Assembly (NCBI RefSeq): GCF_001642475.1
Contig: NW_019173996.1
Coordinates: forward strand, 121,443 to 185,442
Length of the DNA stretch: 64,000 nt
Origin: Fonsecaea monophora
Lineage: Eukaryota > Ascomycota > Eurotiomycetes > Chaetothyriales > Herpotrichiellaceae
Direction: 5' to 3'
In this document: piece by piece, positions 34,391 through 45,875 of the stretch
Layout of the letters: every line of letters begins with the position of its first letter
Position numbering within the stretch: the first letter of the stretch is position 1
The notes under the pieces: generated by a model
What the model was told of the DNA's origin: nothing
What the model saw: the letters and a program-made list of their open reading frames with translations, nothing else
Databases searched by the model: none
Translations under genes and position numbers: made by a program

Positions 34391-36678
34391 ATGACGACCG
34401 GCATCAGTACAAAGACAAGATTGATTCCCCGGCCACGCAACGCCTACGTGCCCCTAATAGCCCTCTTTGTCGCTTTTGGCAGCTTGAGTAGGTCCTTTGT
34501 CGGGTGTTGGTGAACGATGACAAACGGTTGACCGTCGACCCCAGGCTATGGATATGCATCCTCAGTGTTCGGGGCACTTCTTGGTAAGAGGACTCGATGC
34601 GCGGTGAAAGCATTGGCACTCATGGATGTCCGTCTCCAGGGGTACCCTCATGGTACGACTATATGGGTCTCGACATCCAAGGCAGCTACACAAACGCTGT
34701 ACGTCTACAGACCCGCATTCTCCATGCATCTACTGACTGAGCACAAGATCATCGGCACGGTCAATGGGGTTTACTCGGCAGGAGGTGATTTTGGTGCCTG
34801 GGCCCCCTCCAGGGATATCCTACTGAGGACTTTGATACAGGTGCACTCGGCTGCGGATTCAATATATGGTCCTCGGAATATTATGGTCGTAAAAGAGGTC
34901 TGCAGATTGGCAGTCTGATTGCGACCACCGGAGCCATCATATCCACGGCATCGGTCAATGTCCCCATGTTCGTCGTGAGCCGTTTCATCATGGTACGTGT
35001 TTCAGTAGACCCCGGTACCTTTCTCTCGCGCAACAAACTGATTCATATTACTAGGGCTTCGGTATCGGTAGGAGAGCCGTGCCAGCATGAACACCCTGGA
35101 TTTCAGCTCACATACCCCATAGGAGAGCTGGTGACATTGGTTCCACTATATCAAGCCGAGATTGCACCTGCAGATTCACGTGGGTTCATGGTTGGAATGC
35201 ACGGAGTGCTTATAGGTCCGTCGTTTCCTCGAGACATCTGGTTCAACTTGAGGAACCGCTTCTGACGGTTTGACAGGCACCGCGTATTGTTTGTCCTGTA
35301 AGATGGCTGGACTCACTTTGACCAGGGTTAGACGACTGACCCGGAGCCAGGCTTCGTCACGTACGGGTGTTCGTTTGCGAAATATGGACAGTTCCAATGG
35401 CGATTTCCTCTGGGTGTCCAGATTGCGCCGACTGCCATCTTGTTCCTCGGCTCCTTTGCCCTTCCATACTCTCCACGGTGGCGTACGCTTGCTCTATTGA
35501 CTTCACCCTGCTGAGCACCCCGTTGCTGACTGTTCTCTGAAGTTATGAGTCAAGGTCAGGACGACAAAGCTTGGGACACGCTGCGCCGCCTCCACGCCTC
35601 CAAATCCGACACTCATGACACTTACGCCCACGCCGAGTTCAGGCAGATCCGGGAGCAGATCAACTTCGAGCGCCGGCACAATGTAGTAGGCCCTTGGGGC
35701 CAAGCCAGGTTGACTTTCCGCACCAAGAGTCTTATGCGACGCCTGGGATTGGGCTTTCTAGTGCAATTCGGGAACATGTGCACTGGGTCGCTGGTTATCA
35801 GCAACTACAGTGCTCGCATATTTGCCAGCCTGGGTCTCAAAGACCATATGCCGCTGCTAATGCTCAGTAAGTACAAGCAGATTTCCTCCTGGGGGCGACT
35901 CTTCATTCAGTGGATTGACCAGGGTGCTATAGGTCTGATGAACCTGCTCTGCATCTTTGGAAATTTGTCCTGTTCAATTCTCGTCGACAGGGTTGGCCGC
36001 AGAAGATACATGTGTAGGTGATCCTTGTCTTACAGCCCCTAAGCATGTCATTGTTGACTCCACGTGTCTAGTGATCGGAATCGTGGGTCTCATTGTTTGT
36101 CTGGCGGGAGAGGCTGCCATGACAGCCCGTTTCGTCGAGACCGGATCTACTAACAAGGTCGGCCTGGGATTTGGCGTCTTCTTCATCTTCCTTTTTGTCC
36201 TTTTTTACTCGGGATTCTGTGACGCCACCATGGTAAGCGATTGGTCCTTTGAACATTTTGCTTTGGCTTTTATTGCTGAAACTTGTCCTCCCCGCAGTAT
36301 ATCATTCCCTCTGAGATCTTTCCCATGGTGGTCCGAAGCTTCGGCATTTCGTTTAGCGTCATGGGTCAGTTCCTCGCCACCGTCATCCTCCTCGAGGTCG
36401 CCCCCACAGCGTTTTCGAATATCGGCTACAAGTTCTACATCGTCTTGATCGCACTCAGTGTCGTGTACTGGCTTCTCGTATACTTCTACCTCCCCGAGAC
36501 AAAAGGGAAGACACTGGAAGACATGGGTATCCTTTTCGGGGACGAGGTCAACTTGAGCTTTGAGGAAGCGGTGTTGGAAGAGGAGGCGGCCGAGGCAGCA
36601 GACGCGGAGAAGGAAAAGGGAATGGCGAGGGCTGAGACTCACGAGAATCTGGCCGTCACAAAAGATGGGAAGAATTGA
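34391..36678 (+). CDS. MFS transporter, sugar-porter family
   Basis: Plasma-membrane proton symporter for a sugar, quinate-like acid or other polar carbon source. Thirteen exons: 34391-34487, 34545-34583, 34640-34698, 34748-34793, 34841-34992, 35055-35067, 35123-35215, 35277-35297, 35351-35482, 35543-35866, 35933-36013, 36072-36232 and 36298-36678; total 532 aa. The exons of 13 and 21 nt are needed to keep frame through GFGIGELVTLVPLYQAEIAP and GTAYCLSCFVTYG. Sugar-porter signatures: YYGRKRG after helix 2, PYSPRWLMS after helix 6 (usually PESPRWL), DRVGRRRYM after helix 8, and PETKGKTLED after helix 12. Twelve membrane helices are expected. Acidic Glu/Ala-rich C-terminal tail. Base composition is less G+C-rich than the enzyme genes nearby. 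Confidence 0.85.
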
Positions 36679-37242
36679 AACATGAGCACAGCTCCGTGTG
36701 TAGTCGAGCTTGCTAGCCTCAGGGGAGTGTCTGGACGCGGTGCACCTGCAAGAGTGGGGGAGGGTTCCACGTGCATGGACCGAGTACGCAGAGGTCTCAG
36801 AGGTCAGAGTTCTCTGGGGCAGAACATATGGAGAATGTAGCCAAGTCAAAAGAAGCATCATTGTTGTTTCTAGGCCATTTTCTGTCCCCTGCAGACTGCG
36901 TTTGCTGGCCTAGTAAGTCTGTTGATATGGTGAATGCCGATAAGCCGGGAGCCGCAGCCTTGTACCTGCCGAGCCGACGCAGACGAGGCTGAGCTAACCG
37001 GGGGCCCACAAGGCCACCAGTGCCGGCCTGTAAGGATCCCAGGCAAGGCCATTCCCTTTATGGATTCAGATTTAGCTACATAGTAGTCAGCAAGTTTTTC
37101 ACGCGAGGGTCAGAGACTCCTGTCTACAAGCGTGTGTCCCTCAATTATGCATCGTATTGTCTTTTCTCCCCTTGCGACTACCTCCGACAACTCTTCCAGA
37201 CACCCGTCTTCCTGTCGTGTGGTCAAAGGCTGTGGCCACGTT
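36679..37242. other. Convergent intergenic region
   Basis: 3' flanks of the MFS transporter (+) and the alpha/beta hydrolase (-). No coding signal. Confidence 0.5.
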
Positions 37243-38525
37243 TTACGCATTCATGCCGACAGAACCTACGGTTCTTGTAGAGTTTGATACATCCCGAAAA
37301 CAGCAATCCCATATCCAATCAACGATGATGCCATCCGTCTTGTTTCGTACACCCGGGTCGATCCAAGATGATCCCATGGCATAGACATGCAACTGGCCCG
37401 GCTCGATCACGAGTTTGTTCTCGATATCCGCAGCCTCACACACGTCCGCCCACCGTTTCCCCTCCTGGGTCACCACTTCGGCAGAGCCCACGAATATCAA
37501 TTGTCGGTGGAGACCCCTGAGCTCGCTGGGTTTCCTGCGCAGCGGATTGATCTCGGGGTCAGATCCCTTCAGGCCCGTGCCTCGGAGAAACATGTCGGCG
37601 AATAAGGGGAGGATCGTGTTCCCTGTGACGACGTAGTCGGTTTCGACGGAGGCGTTCCCGCTCCTGAATGCGTCGAGGGCGAGGTCCAGCCACGGCGACA
37701 CGAGCACTGAGCCCGCGGGCTGAGGTAGGCCGAGTTCGAGAAGTTTCAGACCAGTCAACACCATCAGGCCACCTATATATGCACTCTTTGGTGAGTTCTA
37801 GGAGAGTCAAAGGGAACGTCTCGGACGCTAGCAAGGACGTAGATGCAGACAACAGACACACGCACCTCCGGCGGAGTCACCCATGAACGTAATCCTAGAC
37901 GGGGATATCCCCAAGTCCAGCAGATATCGATACGCTCCGAGCATTGATTCGAGTTGGGCCGGATGTGCAGCCTTGGTCGTCAGCGCTGTTTGCATATCTC
38001 AGCTTTCCTGCCGTGTCCCAATAGAGAGATGGCAGCTCGCAACATACGGTATTCAACGGTGACGAAGACCAAGTCCATCCCCTTTTTCTCTCGGGCGAAC
38101 CTGATCCAACGCTCCATGTAGCGCAGATACATCCTTGCTTCTCCACGGGCATAACCGCCACCGTGAGCGAAGAGCACTACGCATGTTCTGGATCCGGCCT
38201 CGCTTTGGCCGTGACTTTCACCGTTGGCAATAGATTCGAGGTCGCTCGTTCCCGGGATAATATATCCCGTCCAGGTCTTTCCCTCCACCTTCTGCGCCCG
38301 CGCCGGGGATGCCGAAATCGGCAGGCGATGGACCAGCTCAGGGTAATGCATGCTGCAAGACGACAAGTAGGCACGGTGAAAGAGGATGCGCAGCGATTGA
38401 AATGCCGGAAGCTGCGGCAGCAGGATCCGCCTGGCCACCGCGAACAGACATTGTGTGAGAAAGGTATAAGTAAACAGCAAGGATTTCAATGGCGAGCGAA
38501 TGAGAAGGAAGAAGAGGTTGGCCAT
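37243..38525 (-). CDS. Alpha/beta hydrolase-3 family esterase (HSL-like)
   Basis: Carboxylester hydrolase of the hormone-sensitive-lipase / steryl acetyl hydrolase type. Exons: 38048-38525, 37866-37985 and 37243-37772, giving 375 aa. The N-terminus has a hydrophobic anchor (about residues 10-35). The oxyanion motif HGGGY is present, and the nucleophile elbow is GDSAGG, rebuilt across the second intron. The His candidate is in EPGQLHVYA. The usual acidic residue after the GSAE strand is not clearly in place (VGSAEVVTQEG), so the triad Asp is uncertain. Divergent from the enoyl-CoA hydratase. It could open esters or lactones formed by the Baeyer-Villiger enzyme; that is inference. Confidence 0.83.
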
Positions 38526-38965
38526 TTTTTTTCCCGCGCCTTCTTTTATGGGATGCCCTTTTCACTGATGTTGCTGCGTGTTGCGTAAATAAGTGGCCGT
38601 ACATCCAGATAAATCTAGGAACAGTCCTGGAAATGTCTTGGAAAGTGGAAGTCTACCTCAGGATAGGTAGAGGGCCGACACGGCATTGGAGTAGTGTCTC
38701 GTGCTCCAACGGTCCCCCGACTTCCCTCCCTTTGACCTACCTCTTCCCAGCCGAGGAGGATGTGGAGTTCCCATCTATGGTTAGCCCCTACCCGCTTCGA
38801 TGAAAGTCCTGACGCCCGATTGGTCGAGCAGGGTTGCTTCGGAGCCGAATAGGGAGAGGGAGGCTTACAGGCTCGTCTCAATAAGTGCACATGGTAAACA
38901 CCACAAGCTGCACGGAGGTTCATCTGTAATGCTTCAACTGTCTACCCAGTGTCCCAGATCCCGCC
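38526..38965. other. Divergent promoter, esterase / enoyl-CoA hydratase
   Basis: 440 nt between opposite start codons. Contains CCGAGG (38751-38756), the published core of the fatty-acid regulators FarA/FarB of Aspergillus, and a reverse CCAAT box (38817-38823). Confidence 0.45.
38817..38823 (-). promoter_or_regulatory. CCAAT box in the esterase / enoyl-CoA hydratase promoter
   Basis: Reverse-strand CCAATCG inside the decamer CCGATTGGTC, about 145 nt before the hydratase ATG; the same decamer recurs at 49992-50001. Confidence 0.35.
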
Positions 38966-40026
38966 ATGTATCCCCCTTCAGCACCGGTCGAATTACCCAG
39001 CTCTTATGCCTCTCTCGATCTACCAGATATCAAACTGTCTCATGTCCCGGAATCATCTCCAGTCCCGACTCCAGTCTTGCTGGTTACGCTCAACAGACCG
39101 CACAAGAACAATGCCTTTACGGGACCGATGCGTAACAGTCTCGAGAGTGTGTTTCGCATGGTCAACGTCGACTCGAGGGTCAAGGTGGTGGTCCTGACGG
39201 GCGCGGGAAGGATGTATTGTGCCGGGGCTGATCTGGAAATTGGATGGCCGGGGAGCACCAACAAGGGTGCGACGGACACGGTGGGGAAGAGTGAGCGAGA
39301 CGTGGATCATCGAGACCGGTAGGCACCGCCATCACACATCTCTTGTCTGTCAAGATCCGAGCAAGAAGGAGGCGCTTGCTGACACGACAGACGGGACGCA
39401 GGGGTGGAAGAGTCGCACTGGCTATCCACCAGTGCTCCAAACCAACCATCGCAGCGATACAAGGCAGCGCAGTCGGCGTGGGCATCACCATGTGCCTGCC
39501 CGCCACCATCAGGGTCGCGTGCGCTAGCGCAAAGATCGGCTTCGTCTTCTCCCGTCGAGGCATCGTCCTCGACGCCTGCTCGTCCTATTTCCTGCCTCGC
39601 CTGATCGGTCTGTCGCGCGCCCTTCACCTGACTGCCACCGGTGCGAACTACCGCGCGGACCATCCACTCCTACAGAACCTGTTCTCCGAGATCCTCCCGA
39701 CGCCGGAGCAGACGGTCCAGCGAGCTCTCGAGCTCGCGCAGGAGATTGCGGACAATTCGTCGACCGTGTCGCTGAAACTGATGCGGGACATGCTCAATCG
39801 CGGGCCGGGCAGCGCGGAGGAGACGCATCTCCTCGACTCGCGCCTCCTGCACCAGTTGTTCGGCGGCAGGGACAATCTCGAAGGGGTCAAGAGCTTTTTC
39901 GACAAGAGAGCTCCGAGTTTCAAGGGGACCTTGCAGGAGGACGCGCCGGAGAGCTGGCCGTGGTGGCCACAGACGGACATCGGGTACAGTAAACCCAACA
40001 CCAAGTACATGGCTTCAAAGCTGTAG
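38966..40026 (+). CDS. Enoyl-CoA hydratase/isomerase (crotonase family), peroxisomal
   Basis: Second step of beta-oxidation, or an isomerase or hydrolase of the same fold. Exons 38966-39318 and 39402-40026 give 325 aa. The oxyanion-hole segment YCAGADL (about residue 85) and GSAVGVG fit the fold. At the position where relatives usually have the catalytic Glu (RRGI-x-x-E-A), this protein has Asp (RRGIVLDACSS, about residue 175). The C-terminus is Ser-Lys-Leu, the canonical PTS1. The acceptor at 39401 was chosen because it alone keeps GGRVALAIHQCSKPTIAAIQG in frame. It is divergent from the esterase. Confidence 0.9.
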
Positions 40027-40977
40027 GGAGGCAGGAAGTCGAGCGGAAGTCAACACATCATGAACACCTTCCAGACCTGGCAGCGGTTTTTGGTGGAAAA
40101 GGTAGAATGAATGTGCCCTCGGGAATTACACATGTTTTGCAATAGCCTCAGTCTCATACTGGACAAGGCTCCAGCTATAGAATACTAGATTCGCCTATGT
40201 ACATATCTTGTCTGATACTCTAGTGTGACGAAAAGTCTTGTAACAGACCCCCGTGATTTGTCCCTCAGTTGAAGCGCCAAGCCATGAAAGAGTGAGAAAT
40301 GAAGATATTTGCGATGCATCGATAGCAAAATCACACCTTATCGCAAGCTCACCCATCATTTGTTGGTTAGCATGGCAGGACTGCCGGCTCGAAGAGCGAC
40401 TTCGGCTCGGCGGGTTGCTGCTGTGATGGCGTTCGGAATGATGCTCGGGATGGTGCTCGGGATGGTATAGAATAGGTGGCGTTTGTGGGAATCCGGTGGG
40501 CGGCCCTCCAAAATTCCAACGTCCCTCGACTTTCGGCCACATGCCCGGCGACAAGTCAAGAACTCTGGACCCGGGGCTCGAGATATGTGTGGTGTTCTCA
40601 CTCGGCCTCGGTTTGTGTTATGGAAACTCACCTGCTCGAAGGTTCAGTGAGTCGAATAGAGTGGTGTGTTTCTCCAAGCAACGTTTGAAATCCACCGGAA
40701 CCATTATCAAGGATTGAGATATACAAACATACATACATGTATTCTTTCAACCTTTTTTTAGGTACTTCGCTCTGATCCAGTGTCTGGAATCGCGAGTGGA
40801 ACTGGTCCCAGTCTGAGACGTTCAGTTTGTTGTTGCAAAATTCTTGCTCAGAAGACCTACAGAGGGTAGTCCTTTCGCATTGTTTGGCGCGCTTTGCAAC
40901 CAGGCAATTCGCTTTGATTTCCATTGACTGACTTGCTGCGACGCTCTTGGAGTGACAAAGCAGCCGGACCAGTCACC
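40027..40977. other. Intergenic
   Basis: 951 nt before the monooxygenase start codon. One CCTCGG at 40606-40611 and CATACATACA near 40727. No gene supported. Confidence 0.45.
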
Positions 40978-43246
40978 ATGGCTCCCGACATAGGCTCACT
41001 AAACGGCAGCGCTGTGCTAAACGGAGGCCATAGCCTCACGAACGAGACGTCGAAGTTTCGTCCCGAACTTTACGGCTGGCCTACTCAGAACGAGCGTGGG
41101 TACAGGATCCTAGAGCAGCCCTTCAACACGAAGCGGCCTATTCGGGTCATACACATCGGAGCTGGCGCCTCGGGGATCTGTTTTGCAAAGTTCCACGAGA
41201 CCATGACGGAGAATGTGACGATCCAGCTTTACGAGAAGAACTCGGACATTGGAGGGACATGGTTGGAAAATAGGTACGCAGCCCGCGCTCCCAAGAATCT
41301 CAGCAAGGGAGTCTGAGGCCCCTTCCCGTTATGGTGTTGACCTTTTTGCCAGATACCCAGGCTGTGCATGTGATATCCCCTCGGCGACCTACCAGTTCAC
41401 CTGGGCTCCGAATCCCGACTGGACACACTACTATTCCACGTCCCCGGAGATCTGGAGGTACTTCAAGGATGTTGTCGAGAAACATGACCTGGCCAAGTAC
41501 ATCAAGCTCAATCATGAGGTGATAGGAGCCGAGTGGAACGAGGAAGAAGGTCTCTGGCACGTCAGCGTCAGAGACGCGAATGGACAAGTCTTTGAAGACA
41601 CCTGTAACGTGCTGTTGAATGGAACTGGTATCCTCAAGTGAGTTTTCCATGTGACGAGAAGCAGTCAGTCCGCTCTAATTCCAGCGTTTAGTAAGTGGAA
41701 ATGGCCCGATATCCAAGGTCTCGATTCCTTCCAGGGGACGCTGATGCACAGTGCCCATTACACCGAGGATTTCGATCTGACAAACAAGCGAGTGGCCGTC
41801 ATTGGCGCCGGGAGCAGCGGCATCCAGATCATAGCTGCCATCACAAGCCAGGTCAAGGAGCTTTATTGCTGGGTTCGGTCCCCTACTTGGGTCACAGCGG
41901 GCTTTGGCCAAAAGTTTGCTGGCCCTGATGGAGGAAATTTTGAATGTAAGTCAACGGCGCGAAATCTGCCCGAGGCAGCCCTGAGGCTTGACCTGTCACG
42001 GGTGAGAATGCCAACCGGTTCCTGACAAGATCTCATCAGACACCGAGGAAGAAAAAGAGCAGTTCAGAAAGAATCCTGACAAGTTCCTGCGATATTCCAA
42101 ATTGATTGAGACCGAGCTCAACCAGCGCTTCAAGTATATTCTCAAGGGCACACCCGAGGCCGTGTCGTCGATCGAGGTATTTTTTCTGTCCCCTCGTCTT
42201 GTTCGTGCAGTGAACTGAACATGTGGACTTTCCAGTTCTCTCGGAAAGAAATGTGCGAAAAGCTCGGCGGTGATGCCAAACTGATTGACGCAATTGTTCC
42301 CAAGGACTTCGGGGTCGGATGCAGACGGCCAACGGTGAGTGTTGCTCGAGAAGATGCTGGCTGACGGGTTCTGTACTGACATGTACGTGTCAATTGCTAG
42401 CCCGGACCTGGATTCCTGGAGGCCCTCAGAGAGCCTCATGTCACCGTGTTCGTCAAGAGCATTGGTAGCATTACGGAGAAGGGATTCATCGATCACGAAG
42501 GTGTCGAACATGAAGTGGATGTGATAATCTGTGCTACCGGGTGAGTGTAACTCTGTGCATGTTGACACCCTGACCATGGGAGGGTGGAAGCAGAAAAGTC
42601 ATACTAAACGAGACCCGTACTAATCGAGCTCTATACTTCCAGTTTCGATACCTCTTTCGTGCCCCGTTTCTCTGTCGTCGCTAACGGGGTCAACATCCAA
42701 GACATGTGGCGCAAAGAGCTCCTCTGCTACCTGTCGGTCGCAGCCCCATCCATCCCCAACTTCTGGGTGGCGGGAGGACCGTACGGGCCGCTCGGTCATG
42801 GATCAATCCTCCCACTCATTGAGACCTGGATGAAGTATTTCATCCAATGTATCAACAAGATCCAGGTTGACCGGATCAAGTCTCTGACGGCCAAGGAATC
42901 CATCAGCAGGGCATTCAAGGAGCATGCGGACCTCTTGTTGCAGAGAACGGCGTGGACCCAGGGCTGTAGTAGTTGGTTCAAGCAAGGCAAAACCGAGGGG
43001 CCGGTCTCAATCTTCCCCGGCAGCAGAATCACTTACATTGAGATCCTGGAGACGCCGAGATACGAGGACTATGACATTACCTACCTGAACCCGTCGAACC
43101 CCATGGAGATTCTCGGCAATGGCTTCAGCACAAGAGAATTCAACGGGAAGGACCTCAGCCACTACCTGGGGTTGATTGACGGCAAAGACGAGCAGTTGGA
43201 CTTGGAAGCCGAGTTTTGGGCCGTCAAGAAGGGAACTGCGGCGTAG
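40978..43246 (+). CDS. Flavin monooxygenase, Baeyer-Villiger type
   Basis: FAD/NADPH enzyme that inserts oxygen next to a ketone, making an ester or lactone. Exons 40978-41273, 41353-41637, 41692-41945, 42040-42176, 42236-42334, 42401-42540 and 42643-43246; total 604 aa. FAD Rossmann motif GAGASG (residues about 61-66), GGTWLENRYPG across intron 1, fingerprint FQGTLMHSAHY (207-217) where most Baeyer-Villiger enzymes have FxGxxxHxxxW, and the NADPH Rossmann motif GAGSSG (232-237). A late ATG motif (IICATGFD) is split by the last intron. Start 40978 was taken as the first ATG of the frame. No PTS1 is present. Confidence 0.88.
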
Positions 43247-44075
43247 CCAGGGCCGTGGAGGGATCCAAGTGCGACGACTGTCTGCGTCTAGATAGACTGT
43301 GCTAATGCTTTTATGGAATAACATAGGAACTTTGTTGTCAGTAGCCTCCGCTTAAAGAGTTATACGGAATATCGGCATTGAGAATATATAGATGACGCAG
43401 TCTGTTCGACGATGGAAAGTCGTGTCGGCTCGCTCCAGAGCGCGTCGCCTCAGCCGAATCTAGTGTATAGAGAAGACATTACGTACAAGCAATGCCACCG
43501 CCTTAACCACAGTCAGTGTGGGCAGTCAAGCATCAGGCTTGGTCTTGCTTTGGGCCTTGACAGATGCCGGATGCCGATAATAGCAGACGCCTTCCTTGTC
43601 TATTGACTGATTCTGGGGCCGAGAGGTCTTGCTCCGTCTGGAGAAAGTGGATATCCTGGCCAACCCCATGGAGGTATACCAGAGCATGGGCACATGACAT
43701 GGAGGACGGACCATGTTGGTACCTCGTCCACAGGTTTCGGTCCAACTTGTATTCTCCAGCCGATTCAAGACGTCACAGTAAGTGAGGCTTGGGCCATCTT
43801 GAATGAAGACTCCCGTGTCCGGAGCTGTCGGCACGGGTCTACAGTTCGTGCGATGGCTCTAGTGATCTATTTCCTAGTGAGCGTATATAAGTCCAGTTCA
43901 AGCCTTCACTATCAGCGAGCTCATTCTTTCCTTACCGGGAACCCCAGCATTATCGGCCGTGGACACTCTTGTTTGACTATACTACCATCTTTATTATCAA
44001 TAGCGGTAGTTGCCCGACTCACCCCTCCCTCGTGCGTTGTATGCTTGAACAGCGATTGAAAACAAGACAAGAAAG
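43247..44075. other. Intergenic
   Basis: 3' flank of the monooxygenase and promoter of the secreted lactonase. No coding signal; a TATATAA-like site occurs near 43885. Confidence 0.45.
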
Positions 44076-45450
44076 ATGTGGTCCTTGCCTAGTGTTGCAA
44101 CCGCCACCAGCTTCCTCCTCCTCGCACTTCCTCCTGGACGAGCACAGGCGCATGAGAACATCACCGGCGTCCTCCTCCCCGGATCATGGGCGTACAAGCT
44201 CCCCATCCCCTTCGACGGACCATTACCCATCTGGGGCAACCTGTCCACCAACTTTGTCGGCATCACGACGTCCACCGACAACGGGACCATCAACGATCTG
44301 CTCGCTGAAGCGCAAAACTCGACCTACTACGCCTTTGACGAGGAGTTTTTCGACCTGTTCGGAGGCCAAAGAACCGCTCCGCTCGTCCGGCTGCCTGTGC
44401 GAGAGGCGGACTACGCATATGAAGCCGCCATCTGGCTCTATGACCGCAACGAGGTCTGGTTTACCTCTGCAGTAACCAGGTGAGTCGTGTAGGGTAGTGT
44501 TACCCTCACCTTTCCAACCCGTCCCGTCCCCTCTACGACACGAAACTAAAGTGTAACGTGCATATCCATTCAGTCCTCCCTCGTACGTCTCCAAGCTCGA
44601 TCTGGCCACGAACAAGATCACGAGGCTCGACATTCCCCCGGTGGCGCATGTAGGCGTGAACGGCGGCTACTATTACAATGGCCTCGTTTACTTCACCGCC
44701 ACGGGGAACGAGTCCCTCCCCAACGCGCCCGCCGCCATCTGGTCGGTCGACCCGAAGACGCTGCACGCCGAGGCAGTGGTGGACAGCTACTACGGCCTGC
44801 GGCTGAACTCGGTGGACGACCTGACGTGGGTGAAGGCGAACGCGTCGCAAGGATCCAGGTCGTGCACCACGGCGGGTGAATCGAACCTGTTCTTCACGGC
44901 GTACGACCTCGCCGCGCAGGGCGCCACGGGCTACGCTCCGAGCGCGTACATGGCCAACGCGGTGTTCCGCTTCACGCCGGAGACGCAGACGCTACGACCG
45001 GTGATCTCGCGCGCCGACGTGCTCATGCCCAACGGGATCGCCTCGGACGCGACGGGCCAGCACCTCTTCATCACGGACACGGCGTCGCCCTTCTTCGTCG
45101 GCGGCGGCTCCAACAGCTCCGGCTCCAGCGCCATCGTGCGCTTCGACCTGGACGCCGACTGCAACCCGGTGAACAAGCTGCAGTGGGCCGTGCCGCGGAC
45201 GTTCGCCGACGGGATCCACGTCGACGACCACGGCCGCGTCTGGACGGGCGAGTGGGACGGCATCGTGGTCAGGAACGCCCGGGGCAAAGTGATTGGCGTC
45301 TTTGGCGCCAACGCCTTACAAGACGGGACGCGGCCACCGATTGCCAACTTTGCCCTCGCGGGGGATAAACTGGTCATTCTCGCGGTGGACAGGGCCTACG
45401 TCGTCACCCTGGGACAGACTGTCGTCACGCCCGGTCGCTATTCGAGCTGA
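44076..45450 (+). CDS. Secreted SMP-30/gluconolactonase-like beta-propeller
   Basis: Calcium-dependent six-bladed propeller of the SMP-30/gluconolactonase/LRE family, which hydrolyses lactones. Exons 44076-44479 and 44574-45450 give 426 aa. A signal peptide is clear at the N-terminus (SFLLLALPPGRAQA, cleavage near residue 25), and several Asn-x-Ser/Thr sites fit secretion. Motifs NGI (VLMPNGIASDATG) and the metal site region (TFADGIHVDDHGRVWTGEW) match the family. An extracellular lactonase could make an imported acid from a lactone in the medium. G+C-rich in third positions. Confidence 0.85.
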
Positions 45451-45875
45451 AAAAGGAGAGCCTGGGAATCTTAAGGTGGGTAGGATCGGGACACACGATG
45501 TGATGGGCACCAAGTCAAGTACCCAGGCCGAGAAGTAGCAGCAGCAGCAAGACAGAATACATAGATTTCTTGCCGATCTCCATGCCAGATTCTGAACTTG
45601 AACTGACCCAAATCTCCGTGTATTGTAGAAACGTGTGTATGTTTCCAATCTTCTCAGACCATGAAAGCCCCATTCATCCAAGATCGATTGCGATACAAAT
45701 ATCGAGCACGGCACAGCAGGCCTCCGGTGTGGCCAAATTCATCATGAAAGGGCATACATATATTTCTCAGTCATGGGCTTTAACTTACTACCTGATTTAC
45801 ATCAATGTCCTTCAGTCTTCTTGTCTTTGCTGGCGCTTTCTGAAAACCGAATTCTCTCTCTCTCTCTCTCTCTTT
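45451..45875. other. Convergent intergenic region with CT microsatellite
   Basis: 3' flanks of the lactonase (+) and the metallo-beta-lactamase-fold gene (-). Contains a (CT)n run at about 45853-45874. Confidence 0.6.
45853..45874. repeat. (TC)n microsatellite, ~22 nt
   Basis: Eleven uninterrupted TC units just beyond the stop codon of the reverse-strand gene at 45876. Confidence 0.9.

Noticed and set aside
34391..36013. MFS gene as a pseudogene because of in-frame stops and frame changes
   Set aside because: All disruptions are removed by thirteen exons with normal splice sites, and the sum is exactly 533 codons with motifs in order.
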